Of a stretch of 58,029 nucleotides of DNA, positions 31,373 through 41,146 are shown piece by piece. The stretch is taken from positions 1 to 58,029 of the forward strand of contig NZ_CACXNW010000014.1 in assembly GCF_902769175.1 (NCBI RefSeq). Reading direction: 5' to 3'. The notes under the pieces are model-generated. The model searched no databases. It was not told the origin of the DNA and saw only the letters and a list, made by a program, of their open reading frames with translations. Made by a program: the position numbers and the translations under genes. This stretch comes from an uncultured Methanobrevibacter sp. GTDB taxonomy: Archaea > Methanobacteriota > Methanobacteria > Methanobacteriales > Methanobacteriaceae. Position 1 is the stretch's first letter. Every line of letters begins with the position of its first letter.

Positions 31373-32419
31373 TCACCCTTTGGTTAAGATTATTAAGCTT
31401 TTTTGACTTATTGCAGCCATATATTTTTTAAACTCTGAAGCTGTACGATTTTCCACATACCCACAATAGCAAGTGTTAGTGCATTTGTCTCCAAGACTGT
31501 TTAACACTTTTTCCACATTATTGGTGAGATTAACTTGATTGCATACTTCATAATGGCCATATTTTAATCTATAGCAATTGTGGAAAATTATGTCTTGTTT
31601 AGGATTGGCTAGTATTTTGCCTACTCCCTCCCATCCAATGTCTGAGAAGTTCTTTTCGGTTATTTTTATATTGGTTCCTTTTTTCTTGTTTACCATTGCC
31701 ACTGCAGTAGCTAGGCCCTGATGACTTGTGCCCGCTTGTGTGGTTCCTGCCCAACTGGCAAGTGTCTTTTGTGAGAAATCAGTTATGCCAAATTTGAAAA
31801 GGCATTTTTGCAATGCACTAACTCCACAATAATAGCTTGTGTCTTGTCCCATTCCACCGCATCCTTTTTTGGTTGGGTGTGGTGAACTGTTAAAAGTTTT
31901 AGTATTTTTATTGGTTGATGTAGATTGCTTGATGACTTTTTTAGTAGGTATTGTAACCTTTTTAGTATTTGCATTAAACCCTTTATTAAAAGTACAGTAA
32001 TTAGGCAAACATTTATTATTTTGATAGAACACTATAATTTTAGAAAGGCAATACAGGAACAGTTCAAAACTTACCTTAATCCTGGACTTCTGAGTGGTTA
32101 TGTACCGTGGAACACGACGATACGTATTACAAAAACTGATGAAATTATTAACCATCATCATGTAATCAGATTTATCAACCTTCTCATCTATAGTGTCAGA
32201 AAGCATTTTATCATTGTATACTACCACATTTACAAGGCCATAATCAGAACTCTTGAATTTATCCTGAATACTCTTAGCCATCAAATAAGATACACTATAC
32301 GGAGATAAAATCACTCCACCAAGATTGCAAGTTTTAGGAATCTTCTTATTCCTCTCCATAAAACTTTTAATCTCCCCTGATTCCTTAATAATCAAATCTT
32401 TCTTATACTTTGACAACAT
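31373..32419 (-). CDS. pei: pseudomurein endoisopeptidase (peptidase C71 with pseudomurein-binding repeats)
   Basis: 348 aa. Residues about 10-60 and 85-145 are two pseudomurein-binding repeats (FMERNKKIPKT with SVSYLMAKSI; FCNTYRRVPRYI followed by LFLYCLSKII and NNKCLPNYCTF). A Ser/Thr/Lys linker follows at 150-185. The catalytic C71 domain shows the nucleophile in SYYCGVSALQ (Cys198) and LKYGHYEVCNQV (His289); the acid is tentatively Asp311. The family (PeiP, PeiW, PeiR) cuts the Ala-epsilon-Lys crosslink in methanogen pseudomurein and lyses the cell. Its ATG at 32419 directly abuts the stop of a 47-aa Cys-rich gene and sits behind a GGGGG site. Full-length and intact. Confidence 0.93.
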   Translation of the reverse strand: MLSKYKKDLIIKESGEIKSFMERNKKIPKTCNLGGVILSPYSVSYLMAKSIQDKFKSSDYGLVNVVVYNDKMLSDTIDEKVDKSDYMMMVNNFISFCNTYRRVPRYITTQKSRIKVSFELFLYCLSKIIVFYQNNKCLPNYCTFNKGFNANTKKVTIPTKKVIKQSTSTNKNTKTFNSSPHPTKKGCGGMGQDTSYYCGVSALQKCLFKFGITDFSQKTLASWAGTTQAGTSHQGLATAVAMVNKKKGTNIKITEKNFSDIGWEGVGKILANPKQDIIFHNCYRLKYGHYEVCNQVNLTNNVEKVLNSLGDKCTNTCYCGYVENRTASEFKKYMAAISQKSLIILTKG

Positions 32420-32563
32420 TCATTCCCCCTTAGGGATATAATTTTTACAAACACAATCTTTTATTTCCAACTTACATTCACATGATCCATCCAATGAGCA
32501 ATACACACATTGATTAGGATAGATAAGGTAAATGAAAAGTTTCTGCTTTTTATTAGATATCAT
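32420..32563 (-). CDS. 47-aa Cys-rich protein between tail gene and pei
   Basis: Not long enough for usual cut-offs, but tightly packed: it starts 2 bp after the stop of the tail gene and its TGA is directly followed by the ATG of pei. It reads MISNKKQKLFIYLIYPNQ, then six cysteines as CVYC, SCEC and DCVC. The first 16 residues are hydrophobic after a KKQK start. The cysteines may bind zinc or form disulfides outside the cell. Its place directly before the lysis enzyme would suit a lysis accessory or small virion protein. Function unknown. Confidence 0.65.
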   Translation of the reverse strand: MISNKKQKLFIYLIYPNQCVYCSLDGSCECKLEIKDCVCKNYIPKGE

Positions 32564-32565
32564 AA

Positions 32566-34989
32566 TTAATTCACTGTTAAATTTATAGTGCTGCTGCATG
32601 CCCCATACTCCATGCTGCCACCATAATTAAAAGTGACCTTATATTTTCCTTTGCTTAAGTTAATTTTCAAACTAACAACCCCATTGCTATTTGTTTTATG
32701 ATTATATACCTTATCGAAAGCTGGAATCGTAATGGTCTCTTTTTTATGATGCACTTTTCTTTCAAACTGACTAGTCCTTGTAGTTGTAGTATCTTTATTA
32801 GATGCCTTTTCCGTATATTTTGCATGCCCCACACTAGTTTTAATGTTATTTTTTGTATTGTACTTACCATTAGCATCCCGTAGTGCCTTACGCCTACGAG
32901 GGTCTTTATCTAATCCTGTTGGAATATCAAAATCTGCATCACAAACACAAGTCAATTCCCCCTCCGCCACATGCTTGGTATTGACTGCAAGACTCCCTAT
33001 ACGGTGGCAGAAAGGACACCAGTTCCTCCAAGTTTTAGTATAATATTTTTGAGTACTCTTCTTGTAAGGATAAGCACTAGTTTTTATACCCGCATTACCT
33101 GTCACTGTCAAGAGAGGTGCCTTGGAAGGATCATCAGTTTTTCCCCCACCAACTCTTGTACTAGTAGTAGATTTACTAATTTTACCTGCTTTAGTAGTAC
33201 TTACATCACGGTCGTTCTTATTTTTAGTTACAGTTGTCCCTTCAGAAGAGGTGATCTTTGTCACTGGTGATTTTCCTGGTTCTTTAGTAACAGTTTTAAT
33301 CTGATTGCCACTAACTGTTTTAGTGACAGTTTTCACAAGAGACTTCTTACCATCAATGGTTTCATAAGTTTTTATTGTAGTAGTATTCCCTTTCACAGTA
33401 GTGGTAACTTCCTGATTGACTTTTACATATTCATCATAAGCTTTTATAGTGAATTTAGTCTCATCACGATGGACAAGGATACTGCAGTCTTTTCCAGAAA
33501 GAGCAGCCCCATCTGATTTTTTAAGTGTGGCACTAACAGATTGCCCCTTCTTATATTTTACTGTGGTATCAGAAGCTGTGAGTAGGGTTCCTTCCTGATT
33601 GATTTTGGTACCTATATTTGCATTTCCAAAAGTTATTTTAGTTTCACCTGGAAGTTGAGGGTTTTTAGTAATACTTAAAACTTGGGCTTTAATAGCTTTC
33701 TCATACTCAGGAATCTTAATTTGTACTTTATCATATAAGTTAAATCCACTATTTCCATCTGTTATCTGTTCAATATCTTTAACATCAACCTCCAATTCTA
33801 TTTCACTGTACCTTTTTTCAATGAGCTTCATAGCACAACGGTTATAGATAATGTATTTATCCGATTCACTTGTTTCCAATGTACCAACCTTAGGCACAAC
33901 AATTTGAGCATTTTGATCTAAATCTTTTCGACTTTGAATCTCATCATATGAAACTTCAGTATCAATAGTGTCACGTATAAACAGTTCATTGCTGCGTTTT
34001 TCAAATGGTGCATTCCAATAGGCAGTAGCTTTTAAAAATTCCCAAGTGGAATTACTAGAGTTGCTAGTGTCTATGTTATCATTCGGGTTTAGTGGACGAA
34101 CCCAGTAATTAGATGAAACATTAAAACTGCCTAAAATATTTTCTGCAGCTGCACGAGTACTGGCCTTTACATTGACCTTTTCAATAATCATGGGAACTAA
34201 TGAACCTTTAGTGATAGACAAGCTTTTCCAATTATTAATTATGGTCTGCAAATCTGACCTAGTCATTTCATTTTCTCCACCACTACTGACACTGTCGAGG
34301 CTTAAAACTGGAGCCATAGCCTTATAAGTATCTGATTCATCAACAGTATACTCAATATTATCAGCATTAAAACTAAGGTCTATGACTGTATTAAGATCTC
34401 TGCCAACACTAGTAGGTTTTTTGAAATCAAGATAACGTTTTATCACATTCCCAGAGTCTTTCTCATATCTTGTGATGAAAATATTGCTGGTTTCCTCTTC
34501 AATTAATCTTAAGAGTTCCAATTTAGTCATTGTACCATTTAAAGCCACTTTCTGAAGACGGTTAGTTAAGCAATCTTCAATATTCTCTGGATCAATATTG
34601 AAATACTTTCCAAATTCCTCTTGTAAGAAAGTTGAGTTAATAATTGTAACATTTTCATTTTCCCTCTGTTGGAAAAGTTCCACATAGTTCAATTCAACCA
34701 ATACTTCCTCTAGTTCCAATTCTATATTATTGTCTTCCCAAAAATCAAACTTATTTGCACTGCTAATGATATACAAGCAAGGTTCCAAACCGTTGCCTCC
34801 AGGAATCCATACTTTATTCCCTATCTTAAACAATTCCCTTGTATGGTTTATATTGTCTCCAAGAGGATATATGAGAGATAATCTTCTTAATTCCTTTTCT
34901 TCACTTACCTCTTCAATTTCGCATTGCTCTGAATCCAAATACTCTAATGGCTCTTCGTTAGGATTGAGTACAAGTATAGTAAAACTCAT
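32566..34989 (-). CDS. tail/baseplate protein with C-terminal zinc-knuckle and Ig-like part
   Basis: About 807 aa. The first 400 residues resemble the phage minor structural / tail-hub family (GDNINHTRELFKIGNKVWIPGG, ELLRLIEEETSNIFI, FKKPTSVGRDLNTVIDL). The middle is Ser/Thr/Lys-rich beta sequence with repeated TVTKTV words; then a metal-binding patch NWCPFCHRIGSL ... LTCVCDADFD with four or five cysteines, and a final beta domain (NHKTNSNGVVSLKINLSKGK) like a bacterial Ig-like fold. It should sit at the tail tip and contact the cell envelope. I use the ATG at 34989 because GGTGAT lies just upstream; the earlier ATG at 35001 overlaps the previous gene. Confidence 0.8.
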   Translation of the reverse strand: MSFTILVLNPNEEPLEYLDSEQCEIEEVSEEKELRRLSLIYPLGDNINHTRELFKIGNKVWIPGGNGLEPCLYIISSANKFDFWEDNNIELELEEVLVELNYVELFQQRENENVTIINSTFLQEEFGKYFNIDPENIEDCLTNRLQKVALNGTMTKLELLRLIEEETSNIFITRYEKDSGNVIKRYLDFKKPTSVGRDLNTVIDLSFNADNIEYTVDESDTYKAMAPVLSLDSVSSGGENEMTRSDLQTIINNWKSLSITKGSLVPMIIEKVNVKASTRAAAENILGSFNVSSNYWVRPLNPNDNIDTSNSSNSTWEFLKATAYWNAPFEKRSNELFIRDTIDTEVSYDEIQSRKDLDQNAQIVVPKVGTLETSESDKYIIYNRCAMKLIEKRYSEIELEVDVKDIEQITDGNSGFNLYDKVQIKIPEYEKAIKAQVLSITKNPQLPGETKITFGNANIGTKINQEGTLLTASDTTVKYKKGQSVSATLKKSDGAALSGKDCSILVHRDETKFTIKAYDEYVKVNQEVTTTVKGNTTTIKTYETIDGKKSLVKTVTKTVSGNQIKTVTKEPGKSPVTKITSSEGTTVTKNKNDRDVSTTKAGKISKSTTSTRVGGGKTDDPSKAPLLTVTGNAGIKTSAYPYKKSTQKYYTKTWRNWCPFCHRIGSLAVNTKHVAEGELTCVCDADFDIPTGLDKDPRRRKALRDANGKYNTKNNIKTSVGHAKYTEKASNKDTTTTRTSQFERKVHHKKETITIPAFDKVYNHKTNSNGVVSLKINLSKGKYKVTFNYGGSMEYGACSSTINLTVN

Positions 34990-34994
34990 TTTCA

Positions 34995-37900
34995 TCACCA
35001 TCTTTCGTTGAATGTTACAGATTGTATTATAGCTGTGTTTTCACATTCAAAATTATAATCCTCATGCAAAAGGAACCAATCACTATTGAAATCAACTTTA
35101 TCAGTTATATCAATATCTGGGGAATCCTCACCTTCCTCTTCACTGTATTCATCATCCGCTCCTTCGATTTTGTATGCTTTTCTTTCACCACAGTCAATAC
35201 GGATAATGTCCCCTACTTTTAATGTTTTATCTGTTAATCTCCATTCTTGATTAGATATTACTTCTTTTACAATGATACTGCCCCCTTGAGCTATAATCCT
35301 TACAATTGGATTGACTTTTGCAAGGCCACTATTGGTTCCTGCAGCATTGGTAACAGTAGGCTCTTTGGTATAAGCAGTACCACTAGGAACAACAAGTTTA
35401 ATTTTTCCTTCATATTCCGTAAATTCCGCAGAAAGGTCTAATGAATCTTCAATTATAAAAGGCCAGACACGATTAGGGGAATGACTAAATTCTATCTCGT
35501 TAAGGATAGGCTTGTTAAACTTATCCCGTTTATTGCTTAATAATTTACTTAACCTTTCAACATAGGCTGTGGTTTCCTCGATATCGCAACCAGGAACACG
35601 AATCTCTAATTCAATTTCTTTCCCTTTGATGTTGGATCTGTAAGCAAGGTTACTGTCAGTACCTTCAACCTCCAAGTATTTTACATCATTGTTGGTTCCT
35701 GGATTAATTGTTACATTTTGTATGAAAACATTATAATATCTGAGGTCCACACCATTTACTTTTGCTAAGATCTTTGATTCCTCAAGATCCACATAATAGA
35801 AGACTATCCTTAAATTATTAAATTCAATATGTGTAGTTTGTTCAAAATAGTTTAATAATTGAAGATCAATGGTCAAATCTTCCAATGAAGATAATTTGAA
35901 ATCATCAAAATCTAATCCCCAAAGGTCAAAACTGCCCCCTAAGTTCACAACCCCTTGGAAAATATCTTCCTCTAAGAATACTGATTCTATGTTGATGCTT
36001 CTTGTCCCTTCTTTAGAGAAGAGCGGGCTTTTAAGGGCACACATGATACTGACGGGATTGTCACAAGTGAGAACATCAAACAATACGCTAACCCCCTGTA
36101 TGACTCTATTATCCTCATCTGATTCCAGGAAATTAGTTAAATCTATATCATAAAGTTTTGCAATATCTGTAACCTGTCCTGGTTGAAGGTCAATAGAACA
36201 TGATTTTTCAAAATCAGCAATTTCTTTTATAGGGTATTCATACACACCAGGAAGTTCAGCATTTTCCCGATAATCTGCCTCTATAAGACATGGGTAAGTG
36301 TATTCAATTGTTATTTCTTCTGCATTAGCTTCAATATATTCTCCAGTGATGAGGAAAATGAGAGGGTATTGGTCTGAATAGAAGAACTTAACTTGAATGT
36401 CTTCCCAATTATTAGCAGAACTTATTGGTTCAGACCATTCCGCATTTTCCAATAGATAACCGTCTATATGATCTATATCAAAATCCAAATTAAAATTACT
36501 GATTTTAACAGAACCTCCTCCCCATTTTTGAAAGCCAATAGTATTATAACAATTAGAAAGGCCATTAACTGTGTAAAATAATTCATCATTAATATAAATG
36601 AATGCCATATTGTTGTCACGGATTATTTTAATATTATTTACTCCATATTTAAAGTAATTCTTTGGTCCAGTATACAACTTAGTGGGTTCCCCTTCTTGAT
36701 CGTAGGATTCAATGAATGTATTTTCCACATCTGTTATGAAACCATACCATGAGCATTTATTTGCTAGTGTGCTAGATGGATCGCCGAATAAGAGAAAACC
36801 TACGCGTGTACTTGTTGTAGTGTCCAAGTCAAAAGAAAGAGTATAATAATTACTATTGATGAACTCCCTATTTAATCCGAAACAACATACAGAGTTGGCT
36901 TTGATTGCATTATCTTCTATCGTTACAGTGTTTGCATTGCCTTCTATAAGATTTCTCCAATAATCTGCATTAATGATATCGATTGAATTTTGAGTAGAAA
37001 CTTCTGGAAAGTTTGTGTTAAACACTCCGAGACGATAATTATAATCATATGATTCTATAATGTCTTCATTACCTTGGTCTATGACAAGTTTCATTAAAGA
37101 GGATAAAGTGTATTCTTTACTGTTACCTAAACGGTCCCTAATTTGTTCATCCGCCACTATCTTAGTGAAGTAAGGCAACGTGAGATAGGAAGGCTTAACT
37201 ATTATTGTGTGGGTGATTGTATTATCATCACCGGCAGCTGTTATGGAATATCTTCCAACATCCGAAAAAGATAGGGTGGCCGTGAAGTGATTTTCTCCTT
37301 GATTTAATGTTTTTGTTAATGTGTGTACATTGTTATTTCTTGTTACTGTAAAATCTGAATCATCCCAAGCAACCGTTAAGACTTCTGGAGGAAATGTTAC
37401 TGTGAAATTAGTTTCCATTTCTATTTGAGCATAACAACCAATTGTAATTTCTACCCCATTTTCAACTGTTGCAATGTTATTATTAGTATTTTCCCAAAAA
37501 AGTATTGTTGGAGGATATTCAGATATTATATTTATAGTTGATTGCTTACTAGTTGTTGATTCACGGAATTTAAAACTTTTTGTTCCAATACTCATGATTT
37601 TTACTGTGAAAGTGATTGAAACGGAATTGCTGTTACTGAAATTAGCTACCCAGTAATAATTTTCATAATTTTGAGACTCCTCCCATATTCCTTCATCAAC
37701 TGTTCCATTCCCACTTTTTTTACCTATGAACTGGACCCCATCAGGCATTGTTATTAACATCAAAGTGGTGGCAGTGATCTTAGAAGAAGCAGAGATAGTT
37801 AATGTTATGTCCACTGTTTCCCCAAAGTATACTTTAGATTTTGAAACATTTGCCCCCGTTTGAGAAATACTTATAGTATTCGTGTTATTACTGATTACAT

Positions 37901-38522
37901 TACCATCACTTCCAATATTAACTAGGCTACTTCCGCCCTCAGTGAATACAAGTATGTCAGAATTTGAACTGCTAGAACTTGTATTGGTCACCACATTTGT
38001 GTAAGTTACAACTATTCGCACATTTCTAAGACGTAACTGTCCAGGATTAGTGCTAGTGTTAGCTGGGTAATTAATAGATACACCAAAAGAACTACTATTA
38101 ACTTTAGATACACTAGGACTAATGCTCCAAGATACACTATACTCTGTACTGCTTGTTGGTACTGCAGAGCCCTTTTTAGCATCGGCAGTAACATTCAATA
38201 AATCTATTGTCGGGGCATTGAATGTCGGATAAGCCCCTTTGATTTTAGGTTTATAATGCCTATAGTACACTGTGATTTTAGTAATTTTTGAAGTGGATGG
38301 TATGTTAAATTTAAAATTGGTTAGTTTTAGAGGTGCTGGTCTTGGGTATGTACCATTTTTTCCACTGATTAATGTGCTATTACTAGTTCCTGTACCGCAG
38401 TCTGCGAAACTTGCTTCTGTTTTTAGATTAGATAAATTAGACCAGGAACGATAATATTTTCCGCTTGCATATGATCCTGTAGTTTGATTTATAGTGTTTG
38501 GTCTTTTTGTACTAGTTGACAT
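34995..38522 (-). CDS. very large tail-tip protein with Ig-like and LamG-like domains
   Basis: 1175 aa. Roughly: 1-200 beta-rich N-terminal domain; 215-450 two Ig-like domains; about 520-690 a jelly-roll that looks like a LamG/concanavalin sugar-binding fold (LSFDLDTTTSTRVGFLLFG, NNIKIIRDNNMAFIYINDEL, NTIGFQKWGGGSVKISNF); then a long beta part; the last 250 residues (GKEIELEIRVPGCDIEETTAY ... NEIEFSHSPNRVWPF) resemble distal-tail proteins. It may bind host glycans and join the tail to the hub protein encoded next. GGAGGAG lies before the ATG. Intact. Confidence 0.78.
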   Translation of the reverse strand: MSTSTKRPNTINQTTGSYASGKYYRSWSNLSNLKTEASFADCGTGTSNSTLISGKNGTYPRPAPLKLTNFKFNIPSTSKITKITVYYRHYKPKIKGAYPTFNAPTIDLLNVTADAKKGSAVPTSSTEYSVSWSISPSVSKVNSSSFGVSINYPANTSTNPGQLRLRNVRIVVTYTNVVTNTSSSSSNSDILVFTEGGSSLVNIGSDGNVISNNTNTISISQTGANVSKSKVYFGETVDITLTISASSKITATTLMLITMPDGVQFIGKKSGNGTVDEGIWEESQNYENYYWVANFSNSNSVSITFTVKIMSIGTKSFKFRESTTSKQSTINIISEYPPTILFWENTNNNIATVENGVEITIGCYAQIEMETNFTVTFPPEVLTVAWDDSDFTVTRNNNVHTLTKTLNQGENHFTATLSFSDVGRYSITAAGDDNTITHTIIVKPSYLTLPYFTKIVADEQIRDRLGNSKEYTLSSLMKLVIDQGNEDIIESYDYNYRLGVFNTNFPEVSTQNSIDIINADYWRNLIEGNANTVTIEDNAIKANSVCCFGLNREFINSNYYTLSFDLDTTTSTRVGFLLFGDPSSTLANKCSWYGFITDVENTFIESYDQEGEPTKLYTGPKNYFKYGVNNIKIIRDNNMAFIYINDELFYTVNGLSNCYNTIGFQKWGGGSVKISNFNLDFDIDHIDGYLLENAEWSEPISSANNWEDIQVKFFYSDQYPLIFLITGEYIEANAEEITIEYTYPCLIEADYRENAELPGVYEYPIKEIADFEKSCSIDLQPGQVTDIAKLYDIDLTNFLESDEDNRVIQGVSVLFDVLTCDNPVSIMCALKSPLFSKEGTRSINIESVFLEEDIFQGVVNLGGSFDLWGLDFDDFKLSSLEDLTIDLQLLNYFEQTTHIEFNNLRIVFYYVDLEESKILAKVNGVDLRYYNVFIQNVTINPGTNNDVKYLEVEGTDSNLAYRSNIKGKEIELEIRVPGCDIEETTAYVERLSKLLSNKRDKFNKPILNEIEFSHSPNRVWPFIIEDSLDLSAEFTEYEGKIKLVVPSGTAYTKEPTVTNAAGTNSGLAKVNPIVRIIAQGGSIIVKEVISNQEWRLTDKTLKVGDIIRIDCGERKAYKIEGADDEYSEEEGEDSPDIDITDKVDFNSDWFLLHEDYNFECENTAIIQSVTFNERW

Positions 38523-38656
38523 GATTCTCCTCCATTTATATTGAGAACATTATGGAAGTTATTACTTTTTCTACATTTTAGCTCATTTTCTATAAAATTA
38601 TTTCTTTCTTTAATTAATGCACCAACTTTGGATAGTGTTGTATCAGTTTCCTGCAC
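38489..38656 (-). CDS. possible 55-aa coiled-coil protein with GTG start
   Basis: In the 167-bp gap after the small fibre gene, an open frame from GTG 38656 reads VQETDTTLSKVGALIKERNN followed by FIENELKCRKSNNF, a regular amphipathic helix, and runs 34 bp into the next gene. Tail operons often hold a short XkdX-like protein at this spot. There is no good ribosome binding site, so the call is weak. Confidence 0.3.
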   Translation of the reverse strand: MQETDTTLSKVGALIKERNNFIENELKCRKSNNFHNVLNINGGESCQLVQKDQTL

Positions 38657-38689
38657 CCATTGGGGTGAATGTTATAGTTTCCCATCAAA

Positions 38690-39160
38690 TCATGGCATTG
38701 CACTTGCCAATGGATAAGTTACAGTTGTGTGAATATTCAATGAAGTGGCTGTGGAATTGTTCACTATTTTGATAGTGCCTGAACTTGTAACACTGACTGC
38801 ACCGAATCTTCCATCACCATTACCCCACACTGCAGATGAATATTTCGGTCTGTATGCAGTGTTTATTGTTGTACTGCTTAATGTTGTTACACCATTGGCA
38901 GTCAAACTGCTAAATGTTCCTGTTAATATCACATGAACTAGGAAAGCATTCGAGAATACTAATATTTTCCCGCTTTGCAATGATTGTTTTTGTGTGAATT
39001 TCAATTCATCCTCAGTATAATACCTGTCATCATGGGTGTGTCCAGTATCAGATTTACCTTCAAATAATGTGTTGTGTGCAGAAGCAGCAGTATTATGTGA
39101 ACTTATACAATCATTGATTTTATTAACCATAGCATCAATAAAAGCACTGACAGAAGACAT
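38690..39160 (-). CDS. small tail-fibre protein, possibly truncated at the C-terminus
   Basis: 156 aa. It contains the fibre motif SDTGHTHDDRYYTEDEL (about residues 36-52), then a beta-rich end (YRPKYSSAVWGNGDGRFGAV, SGTIKIVNN). The start has GGAGGTAT upstream. After the stop TGA (38690-38692), a neighbouring frame reads ETITFTPMGAGN then stop, a plausible fibre C-terminus, so the gene may have lost about 15 residues through a stop plus a one-base shift. As it stands it should be a receptor-contact fibre. Related in motif to the next gene upstream. Confidence 0.75.
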   Translation of the reverse strand: MSSVSAFIDAMVNKINDCISSHNTAASAHNTLFEGKSDTGHTHDDRYYTEDELKFTQKQSLQSGKILVFSNAFLVHVILTGTFSSLTANGVTTLSSTTINTAYRPKYSSAVWGNGDGRFGAVSVTSSGTIKIVNNSTATSLNIHTTVTYPLASAMP

Positions 39161-39172
39161 ATTATACCTCCA

Positions 39173-40423
39173 TTATGTTAATGCAGCAGTGATAGCATCC
39201 AAATAATCTTCAATCTCAGAGTCAATATCACTAATGGTTAAATTTGAACTGCCTGCACTATTCCAATTGTTAATATCGGCTGAAGTAATTCCTTTAGCGG
39301 GAGAAGAATTCCAATTATCTGCATAACCTAAAGATGTTTGAACTGCACTGGCAAGTTTTGTTTTAGTGATTCCTCCATTTTTTACACTGAATTGACCATT
39401 GCTTAATTGTAAAGTGCTGTTATCTGCAGTGTAAGTGGTATCCTCTACAAGATCAGATACGAGGATGTACATATGTTCATCAGTAGCATTGCCATCTTTT
39501 GCATTAATGACAAAATCTATATACTTATCCCCAACAGCATAACCAGAAACAGGATTATCCGCTGTGGTGCAAGACTTGACTTGACCAGATTTGACCAGGA
39601 AATCCTTTGGAATATTGATTTTAGATCCAACTTGACTTCCTCCTTGCTTGACAACATATGTTTTAGCAAAACCTGATTCCGCAGTGGCCTGCTCCTCAAC
39701 GGTTACTGTCTTACTTTCCAATGATTGGTGACTGGTTAAGAATCCGCTGTCATTAGTAAGGTCTGATGTTTTAGTTGGTATGGTAGGTTTTGCCTCAGTG
39801 GTTATTTTACCATTTGCATCAGTTACTACATTCTTGTTTGCTTGTGCAGTAGAACCCACTTGCCCATTGTTTTGAAGATTCCCATGTGTGTGGCTTGTAG
39901 GAGTACGGGCATCAGATAGTCTACTATCAGTGGTTTGAACATAATTTTCTAAGCTTTGATGTTCAGTTAAATAATTGCTGTGAGTGTGATTACCTTCTGC
40001 AAATTGTCCACTACTAGACCCAAATGCACCAACCGTAATTTTTCCACTTGTACCTGTAATCAAAGGTTTTCCACTAGCAGTTCCTAATTTACCATCATTG
40101 CTGATATCCCCATGTGAATGAGAACTGCTTGCTTTCCCATCAAGTGAATCTTTAACAAGCTTTTCAGTAGGGTACCGGGTATTATTAGTTGTATTATTCC
40201 AACTGGAAGTCTTATTACTGGTGTTTTCTTTACCACTAATATCTTGGTGACTTGTAAGGAATCCCAAACCACTAATATAATTTTTAACTGCTTGTACAGT
40301 AGGATAACTTACAGTATCTGTGCTGAAATCCCCACTAATATCTGTTTTTTTGTTTGCTACTTTATTTTCAAACTTATCTTTTAAAGCATTTACGAATGCA
40401 GTTACTTTAGTATTATCAACCAT
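39173..40423 (-). CDS. tail fibre / side-tail protein with repeated H-x-H motifs
   Basis: 416 aa, low hydrophobicity, Ser/Thr/Asn-rich. Repeated His motifs typical of phage fibres occur: SSSHSHGDISN, EGNHTHSNYL, TSHTHGNLQN, alternating with SGFLTSHQSLE and GLGFLTSHQDISG, so the shaft is probably a metal-stabilised trimer. The end (ADNWNSSPAKGI ... NWNSAGSSNL) has two NWNS repeats. The start has AAAGGAG. It lies between a baseplate-like protein and the small fibre and likely forms the host-binding fibre with them. Intact. Confidence 0.82.
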   Translation of the reverse strand: MVDNTKVTAFVNALKDKFENKVANKKTDISGDFSTDTVSYPTVQAVKNYISGLGFLTSHQDISGKENTSNKTSSWNNTTNNTRYPTEKLVKDSLDGKASSSHSHGDISNDGKLGTASGKPLITGTSGKITVGAFGSSSGQFAEGNHTHSNYLTEHQSLENYVQTTDSRLSDARTPTSHTHGNLQNNGQVGSTAQANKNVVTDANGKITTEAKPTIPTKTSDLTNDSGFLTSHQSLESKTVTVEEQATAESGFAKTYVVKQGGSQVGSKINIPKDFLVKSGQVKSCTTADNPVSGYAVGDKYIDFVINAKDGNATDEHMYILVSDLVEDTTYTADNSTLQLSNGQFSVKNGGITKTKLASAVQTSLGYADNWNSSPAKGITSADINNWNSAGSSNLTISDIDSEIEDYLDAITAALT

Positions 40424-40451
40424 TTTATAACACTCCTTTATTTTAAACTTT

Positions 40452-41120
40452 TTATATTATTCTGATGTTTTCAGTTAAACTATCTAAAAAAATTTCTAAA
40501 TCGCAATCCACATTATTTTCAAAATCTGTCACATCAACAACTACATGATTATGAATTTTATCCGCTTTATTATCAAAGAGATAATCTGTTTCAGATTTCT
40601 TGTAATAATCATCTAAAAAAGTGGATAAGGGTAAAACTTGCAGTACAATATTATCACTTTTACAGAGAATATTATCATCTTCAATAGTTATTTCATCATA
40701 TTTATTGCCTATAGAATCAAATAACCTGGTGAAAATATCTATATCTCCATCTTCAGAGAGATTAGAGATATCTGTTGTGAACCCACTATCATGTAATTTG
40801 ATTGTTACTTCTTGAGTTGTGATTCTTACTTCTGAACCTCCCACATATACTAATCCATATATTGTGAAACGGAAGCTTGAACCTTCCAGAACAACTGACG
40901 GAACTTTTATAGTATATTTTTCCAATTCCTCATCATAGGTTAAAATATTTAAGTAGTTTTTTTCATTATGCTTAAAAATAATATACTTTGGAGAGAAAGA
41001 ATCCCACTGTTCATCAAAAGAAAAATGGAATTCTAAAAAATTTAATGTATGATTTACAAGGTATTCAGTATTTTTCTTGATTATTCTCTGTTTTACCACA
41101 TCAAAATTTAAAATAATCAT
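40452..41120 (-). CDS. baseplate upper-protein-like component
   Basis: 222 aa. The N-terminal 110 residues are beta-rich (LNFLEFHFSFDEQWDSFSPK, YTIKVPSVVLEGSSFRFTIYG), like the upper baseplate proteins of lactococcal-type siphophages; the C-terminus has a fibre-attachment motif DDYYKKSETDYLFDNKADK, common where fibres dock. It comes directly before the fibre gene in transcription order. The role, holding fibres at the tail tip, is inferred. Confidence 0.65.
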   Translation of the reverse strand: MIILNFDVVKQRIIKKNTEYLVNHTLNFLEFHFSFDEQWDSFSPKYIIFKHNEKNYLNILTYDEELEKYTIKVPSVVLEGSSFRFTIYGLVYVGGSEVRITTQEVTIKLHDSGFTTDISNLSEDGDIDIFTRLFDSIGNKYDEITIEDDNILCKSDNIVLQVLPLSTFLDDYYKKSETDYLFDNKADKIHNHVVVDVTDFENNVDCDLEIFLDSLTENIRII

Positions 41121-41146
41121 ATTTTATTCCTCCCTTTCACATATTT

